A stretch of 64,000 nt of DNA, from the NCBI GenBank assembly GCA_963676385.2, contig CAXXMM010000014.1, forward strand, positions 310,001-374,000, read 5' to 3'. Below are positions 34,048-42,617 of the stretch, piece after piece; the first letter of the stretch is position 1; every line of letters starts with the position of its first letter. Position numbers and translations under genes: made by a program. A model generated the notes under the pieces. That model had not been told where the DNA came from, did not search any database, and worked only from the letters and a program-made list of their open reading frames with translations. Source of the DNA: UBA1422 sp963676385 (GTDB lineage: Bacteria > Bacillota > Clostridia > Peptostreptococcales > Anaerovoracaceae).

Positions 34048-34497
34048 TTACTTTAACAGTTCATCGAAATCTCTTAATAATGCCGGTAGATTTAATGGAT
34101 CATCAACAACAACCATGATGGTATTGTCTCCGGCAACAGAGCCGACAATGTGTGAAAAATTCAATGAATCAATGGCCTCTCCCGCAGCGGGCCCACAACC
34201 TGATAATGTTTTAATAATAACGATGTTTCCGGCGGAACTAACTGATTTTATGGTTTCCTTGAAAATCTTTACAAAACGGTCAGAGATGGGCCCAGCGTCT
34301 CCTCTACTGACTGCATATTTGTAGTGACCGGATGGGGAAAGGGTTTTAATTAGTTGTAACTCTTTAATGTCTCTTGAGACAGTTGCTTGGGTAACGTCAA
34401 ACCCGGCGTCCCGCAGCAATTGGCATAGTTTTTCCTGGGTTTCGATTTCATTTTCATGAATTAATTCCAGCACCTTATTCTGTCTTGAATATCGCAT
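34048..34497 (-). CDS. argR: Arginine repressor ArgR
   Basis: A 149-residue regulator; the ATG at 34497 with AAAGGAG upstream is chosen over an in-frame start 39 bases earlier. The N-terminal winged helix has TQATVSRDIKELQLIK; the C-terminal hexamerisation and arginine-binding domain has GSVAGDNTIMVVVDD. It normally represses arginine synthesis genes and activates catabolism when arginine is plentiful. No arginine genes are in the window. Divergent from ruvC across a short intergenic region. Confidence 0.94.
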   Translation of the reverse strand: MRYSRQNKVLELIHENEIETQEKLCQLLRDAGFDVTQATVSRDIKELQLIKTLSPSGHYKYAVSRGDAGPISDRFVKIFKETIKSVSSAGNIVIIKTLSGCGPAAGEAIDSLNFSHIVGSVAGDNTIMVVVDDPLNLPALLRDFDELLK

Positions 34498-34583
34498 TGA
34501 AAAAACTCCTTTCTCAAAGCATGCAGACTCTTTCACACTTATTCATAATTATACCATTTAGGGAACGGAATTCAACACAAATA

Positions 34584-34612
34584 TAGACAAACATATGTTT
34601 GTATGCTATAAT
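34584..34612 (+). promoter_or_regulatory. ruvCAB promoter with embedded LexA (SOS) box
   Basis: TAGACA (34584-34589), exactly 17 bases, and TATAAT (34607-34612). In the spacer is a perfect 16-bp palindrome ACAAACATATGTTTGT (34587-34602). Compared with the Gram-positive SOS box CGAACRNRYGTTYG, its central 14 bases differ at one position only. A repressor bound there would block RNA polymerase. Confidence 0.75.
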
Positions 34613-34644
34613 TCATGAAGCAAATAGTAGAAAAGAGGGAACGG

Positions 34645-35157
34645 ATGAGAATCTTGGGGATTGACCCTGGATATGCCATTTTGGGCTATGGAATAGTTGA
34701 TATGAAGGGGGGCCGATTTGAGGCATGTAGTTATGGTGCCATTACTACAGAGGCTGGTACCCAAATGCCGGATCGATTAAAACATTTATACAGTTCTCTA
34801 ATGGACATTATTGCTACATATCAACCTGAAGTGGCGGCCATTGAAGAATTGTTTTTTAATACCAATACCAAAACAGCCATTATGGTTAGCCAAGCAAGGG
34901 GCGTGGCAATTTTAGCTTGCATCAATTCGGGGTTAACGATTAGTGAATATACCCCATTACAAATCAAACAGGCCCTCACTGGTATGGGCCGTGCCGATAA
35001 ATCTCAAGTTCAATTTATGGTCAAAAACGTATTAAAACTGCAAGAAACTCCAAAACCTGATGATGTAGCAGATGCCTTGGCGGCTGCAGTTTGTCATGGA
35101 AATTCGTCGGAGGCTCAAAGCAAAATCCAAAGAGCCTTGGGGAACAATGTCAAGTAG
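34645..35157 (+). CDS. ruvC: Holliday junction resolvase RuvC
   Basis: A 170-residue endonuclease; the ATG at 34645 after GAGGGA gives the standard MRILGIDPG start, so an upstream in-frame ATG at 34615 is rejected. Catalytic acids are D7, E67 (AIEELFF), D140 and D143 (DDVADALA). It cuts the junctions that RuvAB move. First gene of a ruvCAB-queA-tgt run whose promoter has an SOS-type box. Confidence 0.96.
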   Translation: MRILGIDPGYAILGYGIVDMKGGRFEACSYGAITTEAGTQMPDRLKHLYSSLMDIIATYQPEVAAIEELFFNTNTKTAIMVSQARGVAILACINSGLTISEYTPLQIKQALTGMGRADKSQVQFMVKNVLKLQETPKPDDVADALAAAVCHGNSSEAQSKIQRALGNNVK

Positions 35158-35172
35158 GAGGTCATAAAATCG

Positions 35173-35778
35173 ATGATCGGATATCTAATAGGAATCATTA
35201 CTATGAAAACAGATACCGGAATTCTGGTTGAAACTGGAGGAATCGGATATGAAATAATGGTTCCAGGGAACAGCCGTCTATTTCTGGAAAAAGATGGTGC
35301 AGAGGTGAAAGTATATACTGCGATGATTGTAAGGGAAGATGACATTAGCCTATATGGGTTTAGTGAGATGGGCTCTCTGCAATTATTTAAAAAGTTAATC
35401 ACTGTCAGCGGTGTTGGCGCCAAAGCTGCGTTGGCCATTTTGTCCGCTCTATCGGTAGAAGAAATACGTCGAGCCATTGTATTTGAAGACCCAACCATGT
35501 TGACCCGGGCCCAGGGAATTGGAAAAAAGACAGCCCAGAGAATTGTATTAGATTTAAAAGATAAGCTGGGACAGTTGGAACCATTAACAGAGGATGAAAA
35601 AGGATTTGGATTGGATTTCACAGATACTGAAATGAATAATCCCCGGACAGAAGCCATTGCGGGGCTGACAGCATTAGGCTATTCCCGTGGGGAAGCCACA
35701 TCGGCATTGGCGGCAATCGCTGATAACGACTTAAGCGCAGAAGCATACATCAAACAGGCATTAAAAAAACTATTTTAA
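35173..35778 (+). CDS. ruvA: Holliday junction DNA helicase subunit RuvA
   Basis: 201 residues, standard start MIGYLIGII. The helix-hairpin-helix DNA-binding motifs are in TVSGVGAKAALAIL and RAQGIGKKTAQRIVLDL, and the C-terminal domain III (about 150-201) binds RuvB. It tetramerises on the junction. GGAGG lies 12 bases upstream of the ATG, slightly far. Confidence 0.96.
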   Translation: MIGYLIGIITMKTDTGILVETGGIGYEIMVPGNSRLFLEKDGAEVKVYTAMIVREDDISLYGFSEMGSLQLFKKLITVSGVGAKAALAILSALSVEEIRRAIVFEDPTMLTRAQGIGKKTAQRIVLDLKDKLGQLEPLTEDEKGFGLDFTDTEMNNPRTEAIAGLTALGYSRGEATSALAAIADNDLSAEAYIKQALKKLF

Positions 35779-35820
35779 TAGGAATAGCCTTTTAAGTGCA
35801 GGTGAATTTGAGGACATATT

Positions 35821-36876
35821 ATGGAGTTTGAAGAACGGGTTACAGAAACAAAAGTCATTGCGGATGAAGAAAAGGTGGAAGTTTCTCTCCGACCAAAAAC
35901 TTTTAATGACTATATAGGGCAAAAAAGTGCAACGGATAACTTAAAGGTTTTTATTGAGGCGGCCAAACGGCGAGGGGAACCTTTGGACCATGTATTGTTT
36001 TATGGACCGCCGGGGCTGGGGAAAACAACCCTTGCAAGTATTATTGCCAACGAACTTGGCGTTGATATCCGAATTACAAGTGGGCCTGCAATTGAGAGAG
36101 CTGGTGATTTGGCAGCAATTCTAACCAATTTAAACGAGAATGACGTACTGTTTATTGACGAAATTCATCGTCTGAATCGATCCGTTGAGGAAGTGCTTTA
36201 CTCGGCAATGGAAGATTTTGCTTTGGATATTATGATTGGAAAAGGCCCCTCTGCACGATCGATTCGTTTGGATTTGGCAAAATTTACTCTTATTGGTGCC
36301 ACAACACGAGCGGGTAGCTTGTCAGCACCGCTACGGGATCGATTTGGCGTTGTCTGTAAATTTGAAACATACGATGGCCCTGAACTTTGTACCATCATTC
36401 GTCGTTCTGCCGGAATATTAGGCATTCAAATTGACGAAGAAAGCCTCAATGAACTGGCAAAACGCTCCAGAGGGACTCCTAGAGTTGCCAATCGTCTATT
36501 GAAGCGGGTGCGGGATTTTTCCCAAGTAAAAGGGACGGGAGTTGCTGACTTGGCTATTACCCAATGGGCGCTGGAAGCACTGGGCGTGGACCCCATGGGA
36601 CTTGAAAATTTAGATCGGGAAATTTTGAAGGTTATTATTGATCGTTTTGATGGAGGCCCTGTGGGAATCGATACCATTGCGGCTGCAATCGGAGAAGAAA
36701 GAATTACCATTGAGGATGTGTATGAGCCTTACTTAATCCAAATCGGATTTTTAAATCGAACCCAAAAAGGTCGAATGATATCCAATGCAGCGTATGCCCA
36801 CTTAGGGCTTGTCCCCATTGGCGCAACCCAAATAGAAGACCAAATAGAAATCATACCGGATGGGGAGGACCAATGA
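35821..36876 (+). CDS. ruvB: Holliday junction branch-migration ATPase RuvB
   Basis: 351 residues with an AAA+ core: Walker A GPPGLGKTTLA, Walker B FIDEIHRLNR, sensor GATTRAGSLSAPLRDRFG, and a C-terminal winged helix with GFLNRTQKGR. It drives branch migration with RuvA. Its stop overlaps queA (ATGA). Confidence 0.97.
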   Translation: MEFEERVTETKVIADEEKVEVSLRPKTFNDYIGQKSATDNLKVFIEAAKRRGEPLDHVLFYGPPGLGKTTLASIIANELGVDIRITSGPAIERAGDLAAILTNLNENDVLFIDEIHRLNRSVEEVLYSAMEDFALDIMIGKGPSARSIRLDLAKFTLIGATTRAGSLSAPLRDRFGVVCKFETYDGPELCTIIRRSAGILGIQIDEESLNELAKRSRGTPRVANRLLKRVRDFSQVKGTGVADLAITQWALEALGVDPMGLENLDREILKVIIDRFDGGPVGIDTIAAAIGEERITIEDVYEPYLIQIGFLNRTQKGRMISNAAYAHLGLVPIGATQIEDQIEIIPDGEDQ

Positions 36877-37913
36877 AAGTAGATGATTTTAATTACGTTT
36901 TGCCAGATACCCTCATTGCTCAGCGGCCATGCGACAAACGAGATCAATCCAGATTGTTAGTTGTCCATAGAGGAAGCGGCAATATTGAGCACAGACATTT
37001 TTATGATATTATAGATTACCTTAAGCCTGGAGACTGCCTTGTTCTCAATAATTCAAAGGTGTTGCCCGCCAGGCTTTATGGCGTCAAGGAAAGCACCGGA
37101 ATCAAGGTGGAATTTCTTCTGATTAAACGAATCCAAGGGGACACGTGGCAAACCATGGTAAGACCCGGGCGACGGATCAAGCCCGGGGATACGATTTTTT
37201 TTGGACCGGACCTTTCTGCAACCGTCAAGGAGTACAGCCAACAGGGGACAAGACTAATTGAATTCCAATATCAAGGAGTGTTCATGGAACGCCTTGAAGA
37301 ATATGGCACCATGCCGCTACCTCCGTATATTGAAAGGCCGGGAACAGAAGAAGATAAGGATCGATACCAAACGGTTTATTGCAAACCGGAAGGATCGGTG
37401 GCAGCGCCCACTGCAGGACTTCATTTCACTTCTGAACTACTGGAAAAAGTGAAAGCAAAAGGTGTTAGGATTGCATATGTGACTTTACATGTTGGAATCG
37501 GGACATTTCGCCCTGTCAAGGAAAATCTTGTAGAGGACCATGAAATGCACTTTGAGGAGTATGAGATCTTGGATGAGGCAGCGGTGGTCATCAATGAGAC
37601 CATTGCAACAGGAGGGAGAATCATTTCTGTTGGAACTACATCCACAAGGACCCTGGAAAGTGCTGCAGTTTTGGGGATTGATGGGAGGTGGATTGTAGGT
37701 TCGGGGACGGGAAGTACAGGAATTTTTATCTATCCGGGATATACATTTAAAATAATCAATTCCTTGATTACTAATTTCCATTTGCCAAAATCCACATTGC
37801 TAATGCTGGTATCGGCATTATATGATCGACAGAAGATGTTGGATGTGTATGAGGAAGCAATCCGTGGACAATATCGTTTTTTCAGTTATGGGGATGCCAT
37901 GTTTATTGAATAA
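36873..37913 (+). CDS. queA: S-adenosylmethionine:tRNA ribosyltransferase-isomerase QueA
   Basis: 346 residues. It transfers and isomerises the ribosyl moiety of SAM onto preQ1 in tRNA to give epoxyqueuosine. Motifs include LVLNNSKVLPARL, SVAAPTAGLHFT, HVGIGTFRPV and NFHLPKSTLLMLVSA. The ruvB-queA-tgt order, with an ATGA overlap at the start, is common in Firmicutes. Confidence 0.96.
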   Translation: MKVDDFNYVLPDTLIAQRPCDKRDQSRLLVVHRGSGNIEHRHFYDIIDYLKPGDCLVLNNSKVLPARLYGVKESTGIKVEFLLIKRIQGDTWQTMVRPGRRIKPGDTIFFGPDLSATVKEYSQQGTRLIEFQYQGVFMERLEEYGTMPLPPYIERPGTEEDKDRYQTVYCKPEGSVAAPTAGLHFTSELLEKVKAKGVRIAYVTLHVGIGTFRPVKENLVEDHEMHFEEYEILDEAAVVINETIATGGRIISVGTTSTRTLESAAVLGIDGRWIVGSGTGSTGIFIYPGYTFKIINSLITNFHLPKSTLLMLVSALYDRQKMLDVYEEAIRGQYRFFSYGDAMFIE

Positions 37914-37945
37914 GTACAAAACGGAAGATAAGAAAGTGAAGAGAC

Positions 37946-39067
37946 ATGAACCATGCAATTAAATATAGTCTGCTTTCAACAGATGGAAAGGCCAGACGAG
38001 GAATTATCAGTACACCTCACGGTGATGTTCAAACCCCGGTATTTATGCCTGTGGGTACTGCAGCGACGGTAAAGGCCATGCGCCCCGAGGAAGTTGAAGA
38101 ACTTGGTGCAGAAATTATTTTGTCCAATACATATCATCTTTATCTTCGTCCCGGTCACGAAATCATACGGGAAGCGGGGGGGCTTCATCAATTTATGAAT
38201 TGGAAAAAACCTATTCTTACAGATAGCGGAGGGTTTCAAGTTTTTAGTTTAGGAGATTTAAGAAAAATTTCCGAAGAAGGGGTTGCTTTTGCATCTCACA
38301 TTGACGGATCAAGGCACATGTTCACACCCGAAAAGTCAATAGAAGTTCAGAATGCTTTGGGTTCTGATATCATTATGGCTTTTGATGAATGTGCACCTTA
38401 TCCTGCAGAGAAAGAGTATGTGCGTCCCTCTATGGAAAGAACAACCAGATGGTTGGAGCGGTGTAAAGCGGCACACAAGAATACTGAAACTCAATCCTTG
38501 TTTGGAATTATGCAAGGAGGAATGTATCAAGATCTCCGAAAAATTAGTGCAAAGGAGATTGTGGACTTGGATTTGCCCGGATATGCCATTGGTGGCTTAA
38601 GTGTGGGAGAACCGAAAGAAATGATGTGTGAAGTGCTGGATTATTGTGTTGATTTGCTTCCTGATAATAAACCAAGATACTTAATGGGGGTTGGGACTCC
38701 GGATTATTTATTTGAAGGAGTTGAACGTGGATTAGACATGTTTGATTGTGTGTTACCAACCCGATTGGCGAGAAATGGAGCAGCCATGACATCCTTGGGG
38801 CAAATTAACATCAAAAATGCCAAGTATGAAAGGGATTTTACGTCCCTTGACCCCAATTGCCAATGTTATACTTGTCAAAACTATAGCAAAGCATATTTAA
38901 GACATCTGTATAAAGGGAATGAAATTTTATCTTCCATGTTACTGTCAAATCATAATCTATATTTTTTAGTGAACACGATGAAAAACATCCAAAATGCCAT
39001 TGAAGAAAATCGGTTCCAGCAATACAAAAAGGAATTTTACGTGCAATATGGATATGAAAAAGAATAA
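37946..39067 (+). CDS. tgt: Queuine tRNA-guanine transglycosylase Tgt
   Basis: 373 residues. It exchanges G34 for preQ1 in tRNAs with GUN anticodons, upstream of QueA in the pathway. It shows TDSGGFQVFSL with the active-site aspartate, the MGVGTPDYLFEGVERGLDMFDCVLPTR-type region (here marked by FDCVLPTRLARNG), and zinc ligands CQCYTC with a downstream His in LLSNHNLYF. The ribosome site is weak. No yajC gene follows, unlike many genomes. Confidence 0.96.
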   Translation: MNHAIKYSLLSTDGKARRGIISTPHGDVQTPVFMPVGTAATVKAMRPEEVEELGAEIILSNTYHLYLRPGHEIIREAGGLHQFMNWKKPILTDSGGFQVFSLGDLRKISEEGVAFASHIDGSRHMFTPEKSIEVQNALGSDIIMAFDECAPYPAEKEYVRPSMERTTRWLERCKAAHKNTETQSLFGIMQGGMYQDLRKISAKEIVDLDLPGYAIGGLSVGEPKEMMCEVLDYCVDLLPDNKPRYLMGVGTPDYLFEGVERGLDMFDCVLPTRLARNGAAMTSLGQINIKNAKYERDFTSLDPNCQCYTCQNYSKAYLRHLYKGNEILSSMLLSNHNLYFLVNTMKNIQNAIEENRFQQYKKEFYVQYGYEKE

Positions 39068-39740
39068 ATATCTTCCCGATTTTTTCCTCCGACTGTTGAG
39101 ATTGACTTTTGGACTGTTGTTGTATGCACTGGGGATTGTAATAACACTGAAAGCACATATTGGTTATGCCCCATGGGATGTTTTGCATGTAGGGTTGGCA
39201 AAAACCATGGGAATCAGTATTGGGTTGGCATCCATTATAGTTGGGATTATTATTTTGATTGGCACAGTAATCCTTGGCGAAAAACTCGGGCTAGGGACTG
39301 TATTGAATATGATTGTAATTGGGGTATTTCTTGATATTATCCTTAAAATAAAGTTGATTCCCCAGATAAACAACTTTATTTTGGGTATCTTTGTATTAAT
39401 AATCGGTTTGTTTATTATTTCCCTTGCCACATATTTTTACATTGGCTCTGGATTTGGTGCAGGGCCAAGGGATAGTTTAATGGTTGCCCTTGCACGCAAA
39501 ACTAGATTGCCTATAGGTTTATGCAGAGGGACCATCGAAGTTACAGCCGTTCTGATTGGTTGGCGGCTTGGAGGAATGGTAGGAATTGGCACTCTTATTT
39601 CAGCTTTTTCTGTTGGGTTTTGCATTCAGTTGACCTTTAAAGTCCTTCATTTTGATGCAAAAAAAGTTGCCCATGAGTCACTTGCCGACACGTATAAAGG
39701 GCTGATCAACAAAACTGTAAAGGAAAAATATGAAAACTAA
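39048..39740 (+). CDS. YczE/YitT-like integral membrane protein
   Basis: About 230 residues from an ATG at 39048 that overlaps the tgt end; an ATG 6 bases on is an alternative. At least five hydrophobic segments. GYAPWDVLHVGLAK and the internally similar GAGPRDSLMVALARKT are repeated half-motifs of the YczE/YyaS family. Function of the family is unclear; membrane location is sure. Overlaps rlmD by 11 bases, so it is co-transcribed with tRNA/rRNA modification genes. Confidence 0.75.
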   Translation: MDMKKNKYLPDFFLRLLRLTFGLLLYALGIVITLKAHIGYAPWDVLHVGLAKTMGISIGLASIIVGIIILIGTVILGEKLGLGTVLNMIVIGVFLDIILKIKLIPQINNFILGIFVLIIGLFIISLATYFYIGSGFGAGPRDSLMVALARKTRLPIGLCRGTIEVTAVLIGWRLGGMVGIGTLISAFSVGFCIQLTFKVLHFDAKKVAHESLADTYKGLINKTVKEKYEN

Positions 39741-40905
39741 AAAAATATGTGAACATTCACAATTGTGTGGTGGCTGCCAATATCAAGGCATGGAATATGA
39801 AATTCAGCTTAACCAAAAAGCAATGGAAGTTGGCCAATTGTTGGAGGCGACAGAAATTTCAGTAGAGCACCTTGCGCCTATTATGGGTAGCCCGGATTGT
39901 TATGAATATCGGAACAAAATGGAATATACCTTTGGAGATCTTGACAAAGGAGGCCCCATGACGTTGGGCATGCATCGGAAAGGAAATTTCATGTCCGTTG
40001 TGACGGTTGCACATTGCCAACTGGTGCCTGACGATTTTAATTTGATATTGGAAAATGTCCTTGAATTTTGCAAATCTTACACTAAATACCACAAAAAAAA
40101 TCATACAGGGCTACTAAGGAATTTAATTTTGCGTAGAGGGGTGCGAACCAACGAATTATTGATTAATATTGTTACTTCAGGAGAATCCGGGTTTGACGAG
40201 GCAGGATTCACTTCAATGTTATTGCGCTTGCCCCTTGCCAACCATATTGTTGGAATTCTTCACACCATTAATGATGGCGTATCCGATGCAGTCCATTGTG
40301 ATGAACTTAGAATCCTTTATGGCCAGGACTATTACATGGAGACGGTGATGGGTTTGAATTTTCAGGTTAGTGCTTTCTCTTTTTTTCAATCCAATGTCAA
40401 TGCAGTGGAAGCCTTATACAAAGAAGCGCTGTCATTGATCCCAGACATCAAAGGGAAAGTAGTATATGACTTATTTTGCGGAACGGGAACCATTACTCAA
40501 GCGATAGCTCAAAATGCAGGGCAAGTAATAGGGATTGAGCTTGTTGAAGAAGCGGTGGCTGCCGCAAGAAAAAACGCCAATTTGAATTGCCTGCAAAACT
40601 GCACTTTCTTTGCAGGCGATGTGTTTCAGGTTTTGGAGGAAATGGATACAAAACCTGATGTGATTATCATGGACCCACCTAGAATGGGGATAGGAGAGAA
40701 GGCATTGAATCGAATTATTGGGTATGGGGTGAAGCAGTTAGTATATATTTCATGCAATCCAAAAACCCTTGCAAATAATTTAATGATGCTTCAAAACAGA
40801 GGATATTCTGCAAAATATTTGAGACCCTTTGATAATTTTCCATTTACCAAGCATATTGAATGTGTCTGTCTCCTTGAACGAAAAGAAACGGAATTGTCAA
40901 ATTAG
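39730..40905 (+). CDS. 23S rRNA (uracil-C5) methyltransferase, RlmD/RlmCD-type
   Basis: 391 residues. The N-terminal cysteines in CEHSQLCGGCQY, with a further Cys downstream, fit the [4Fe-4S] cluster of this family. The SAM site is YDLFCGTGTITQAIA, followed by IIMDPPRMG, and the catalytic cysteine lies in YISCNPKTLANN. It makes m5U in 23S rRNA; whether it modifies one site (RlmD) or two (RlmCD) cannot be told. AAGGA precedes the ATG. No N-terminal TRAM domain is visible, unlike many homologues. Confidence 0.88.
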   Translation: MKTKKICEHSQLCGGCQYQGMEYEIQLNQKAMEVGQLLEATEISVEHLAPIMGSPDCYEYRNKMEYTFGDLDKGGPMTLGMHRKGNFMSVVTVAHCQLVPDDFNLILENVLEFCKSYTKYHKKNHTGLLRNLILRRGVRTNELLINIVTSGESGFDEAGFTSMLLRLPLANHIVGILHTINDGVSDAVHCDELRILYGQDYYMETVMGLNFQVSAFSFFQSNVNAVEALYKEALSLIPDIKGKVVYDLFCGTGTITQAIAQNAGQVIGIELVEEAVAAARKNANLNCLQNCTFFAGDVFQVLEEMDTKPDVIIMDPPRMGIGEKALNRIIGYGVKQLVYISCNPKTLANNLMMLQNRGYSAKYLRPFDNFPFTKHIECVCLLERKETELSN

Positions 40906-40924
40906 GGCCTTTAAATAAACGGAT

Positions 40925-41806
40925 ATGGAAAATAAGCGGATACAACAGAATCAGATGACAAAGAAGAAACACGGTTTCCTCTTGGGACTAGCCGTCTTAT
41001 TGTTGGTGGGTTCCATTTATTGTTATTGGGATACCAACAATATTCAGGTGGAGAAATTTGAATATATATCTCACAAACTTCCGCAGAGTTACGACGGCTT
41101 TACCATTGTTCAAATATCCGACTTACACAACAAAAAGTTTGGAGCAAAACAAGATATATTACTTGATAAAATCAACATCTTAGGGCCGGATGCCATTTTT
41201 ATATCAGGTGACTTGATTGATCGACGGCATTATGATTTGAAGGCTGCAATGCTTTTTATAAAAGGTGCTGTGAAAATTGCCCCAGTATATTATGTTTCTG
41301 GCAATCATGAGGCGTGGTCCGGACATTACATGAATATTAAGAAAAAGTTAATGGAGGCGGGTGTAATTATCCTCGATGATAGAAAAGTTGCTATTACAAA
41401 GGCCGGCCGTTCGATTTCACTTTATGGACTGTCTGATCCGGATTTTTTAACAAAAACATATCGGGAAGGTACCAATACAACGAAGATAAAAAAATTACTT
41501 AAGGCATGGAAAAACGATGAACACTTTAAAATCCTTTTGTCTCATCGGCCAGAGTTAATTAGCATGTATGCTCATGCCGATATGGATTTGGTGTTTTCAG
41601 GGCATGCTCATGGGGGGCAGATTCGGCTTCCCGTGATAGGTCCCATTGTCGCCCCGGATCAGAAGATTTTTCCGGAATATACAGACGGAAAGTATGTAAA
41701 CAAGGGGACTACAATGTTTGTCAGTAGAGGACTGGGAAACAGTCTTATTCCATTTCGTTTCCTTAACAGACCGGAAATTCTGGTTGTGACGTTAGGTACA
41801 AAATAG
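40925..41806 (+). CDS. Membrane-anchored metallophosphoesterase
   Basis: 293 residues with one N-terminal membrane span (about 17-35) and a calcineurin-like catalytic domain: ISDLHNKKFG, SGDLIDRR, SGNHEAWSG, LLSHRPE and FSGHAHGGQIRLP supply the two-metal site. YaeI-like members include lipid A-type or phospholipid pyrophosphatases; here the substrate is open. The start has only a weak ribosome site; an ATG 30 bases further in is possible. Confidence 0.88.
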   Translation: MENKRIQQNQMTKKKHGFLLGLAVLLLVGSIYCYWDTNNIQVEKFEYISHKLPQSYDGFTIVQISDLHNKKFGAKQDILLDKINILGPDAIFISGDLIDRRHYDLKAAMLFIKGAVKIAPVYYVSGNHEAWSGHYMNIKKKLMEAGVIILDDRKVAITKAGRSISLYGLSDPDFLTKTYREGTNTTKIKKLLKAWKNDEHFKILLSHRPELISMYAHADMDLVFSGHAHGGQIRLPVIGPIVAPDQKIFPEYTDGKYVNKGTTMFVSRGLGNSLIPFRFLNRPEILVVTLGTK

Positions 41807-41866
41807 AATTCAAAAAACTATTTCAGTGAATCATCCAATATTGAAGGCGAAAGAAAGGAACCAACC

Positions 41867-42601
41867 ATGCTGGCAATTCATGAATTAACGAAAACATACA
41901 AAGGTGGCGTTAAGGCTGTGGATCATCTTTCCCTAAAAGTGGAAAGTGGAGATTTATTTGGATTTATTGGACACAATGGCGCCGGCAAAAGCACTACCAT
42001 CAAGGCAGTGGTTGGCATTTTGGATTTTGAGGATGGAGATATTTTTATTCAAGGGCACTCAATAAAAGACGAGCCCCTTATCTGTAAAAGGCAAATAGCA
42101 TATATTCCTGACAATCCCGACGTATATGAACATTTGACGGGGATACAATACTTGAACTTCATTGCAGATATTTTTGGGATTTCTCCAATTATTCGACAGG
42201 AAAAAATAGAAAAATATGCAGAGCTCTTTGAAATCATGGGTAACCTTGGTGATTTGATTTCATCCTATTCCCATGGCATGAAACAAAAACTTGCATTAAT
42301 TTCTGCAGTGATACATGAACCAAAACTGCTAATACTGGACGAACCATTTGTTGGGTTAGACCCAAAAGCTGCGGCAGCATTAAAAAAAGTGATGAATGAA
42401 CTTTGCAGTGGAGGGTGCGCCATATTTTTCTCCACACATGTATTGGATGTTGCTGAAAAATTGTGCAACAAAATTGCCATTATTCATCATGGCCGTTTGG
42501 TATTTGCCGGAACCATGGATACGCTTCTGAAGGAAAAAAGTGGGAAATCCCTTGAAGAAATTTATTTGGCATTGGTGAACAATGAAAATGACATTAATTA
42601 A
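41867..42601 (+). CDS. ABC transporter ATP-binding protein
   Basis: 244 residues: Walker A GHNGAGKSTTIK, signature YSHGMKQKLALIS, Walker B LLILDEPFVGLDP, switch His in FFSTHVLD. Close to the Nat/Ecs/bacteriocin-exporter type. It pairs with the permease that starts 16 bases later. Substrate unknown. Confidence 0.93.
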   Translation: MLAIHELTKTYKGGVKAVDHLSLKVESGDLFGFIGHNGAGKSTTIKAVVGILDFEDGDIFIQGHSIKDEPLICKRQIAYIPDNPDVYEHLTGIQYLNFIADIFGISPIIRQEKIEKYAELFEIMGNLGDLISSYSHGMKQKLALISAVIHEPKLLILDEPFVGLDPKAAAALKKVMNELCSGGCAIFFSTHVLDVAEKLCNKIAIIHHGRLVFAGTMDTLLKEKSGKSLEEIYLALVNNENDIN

Positions 42602-42617
42602 GGGGAACAAAAACTAA

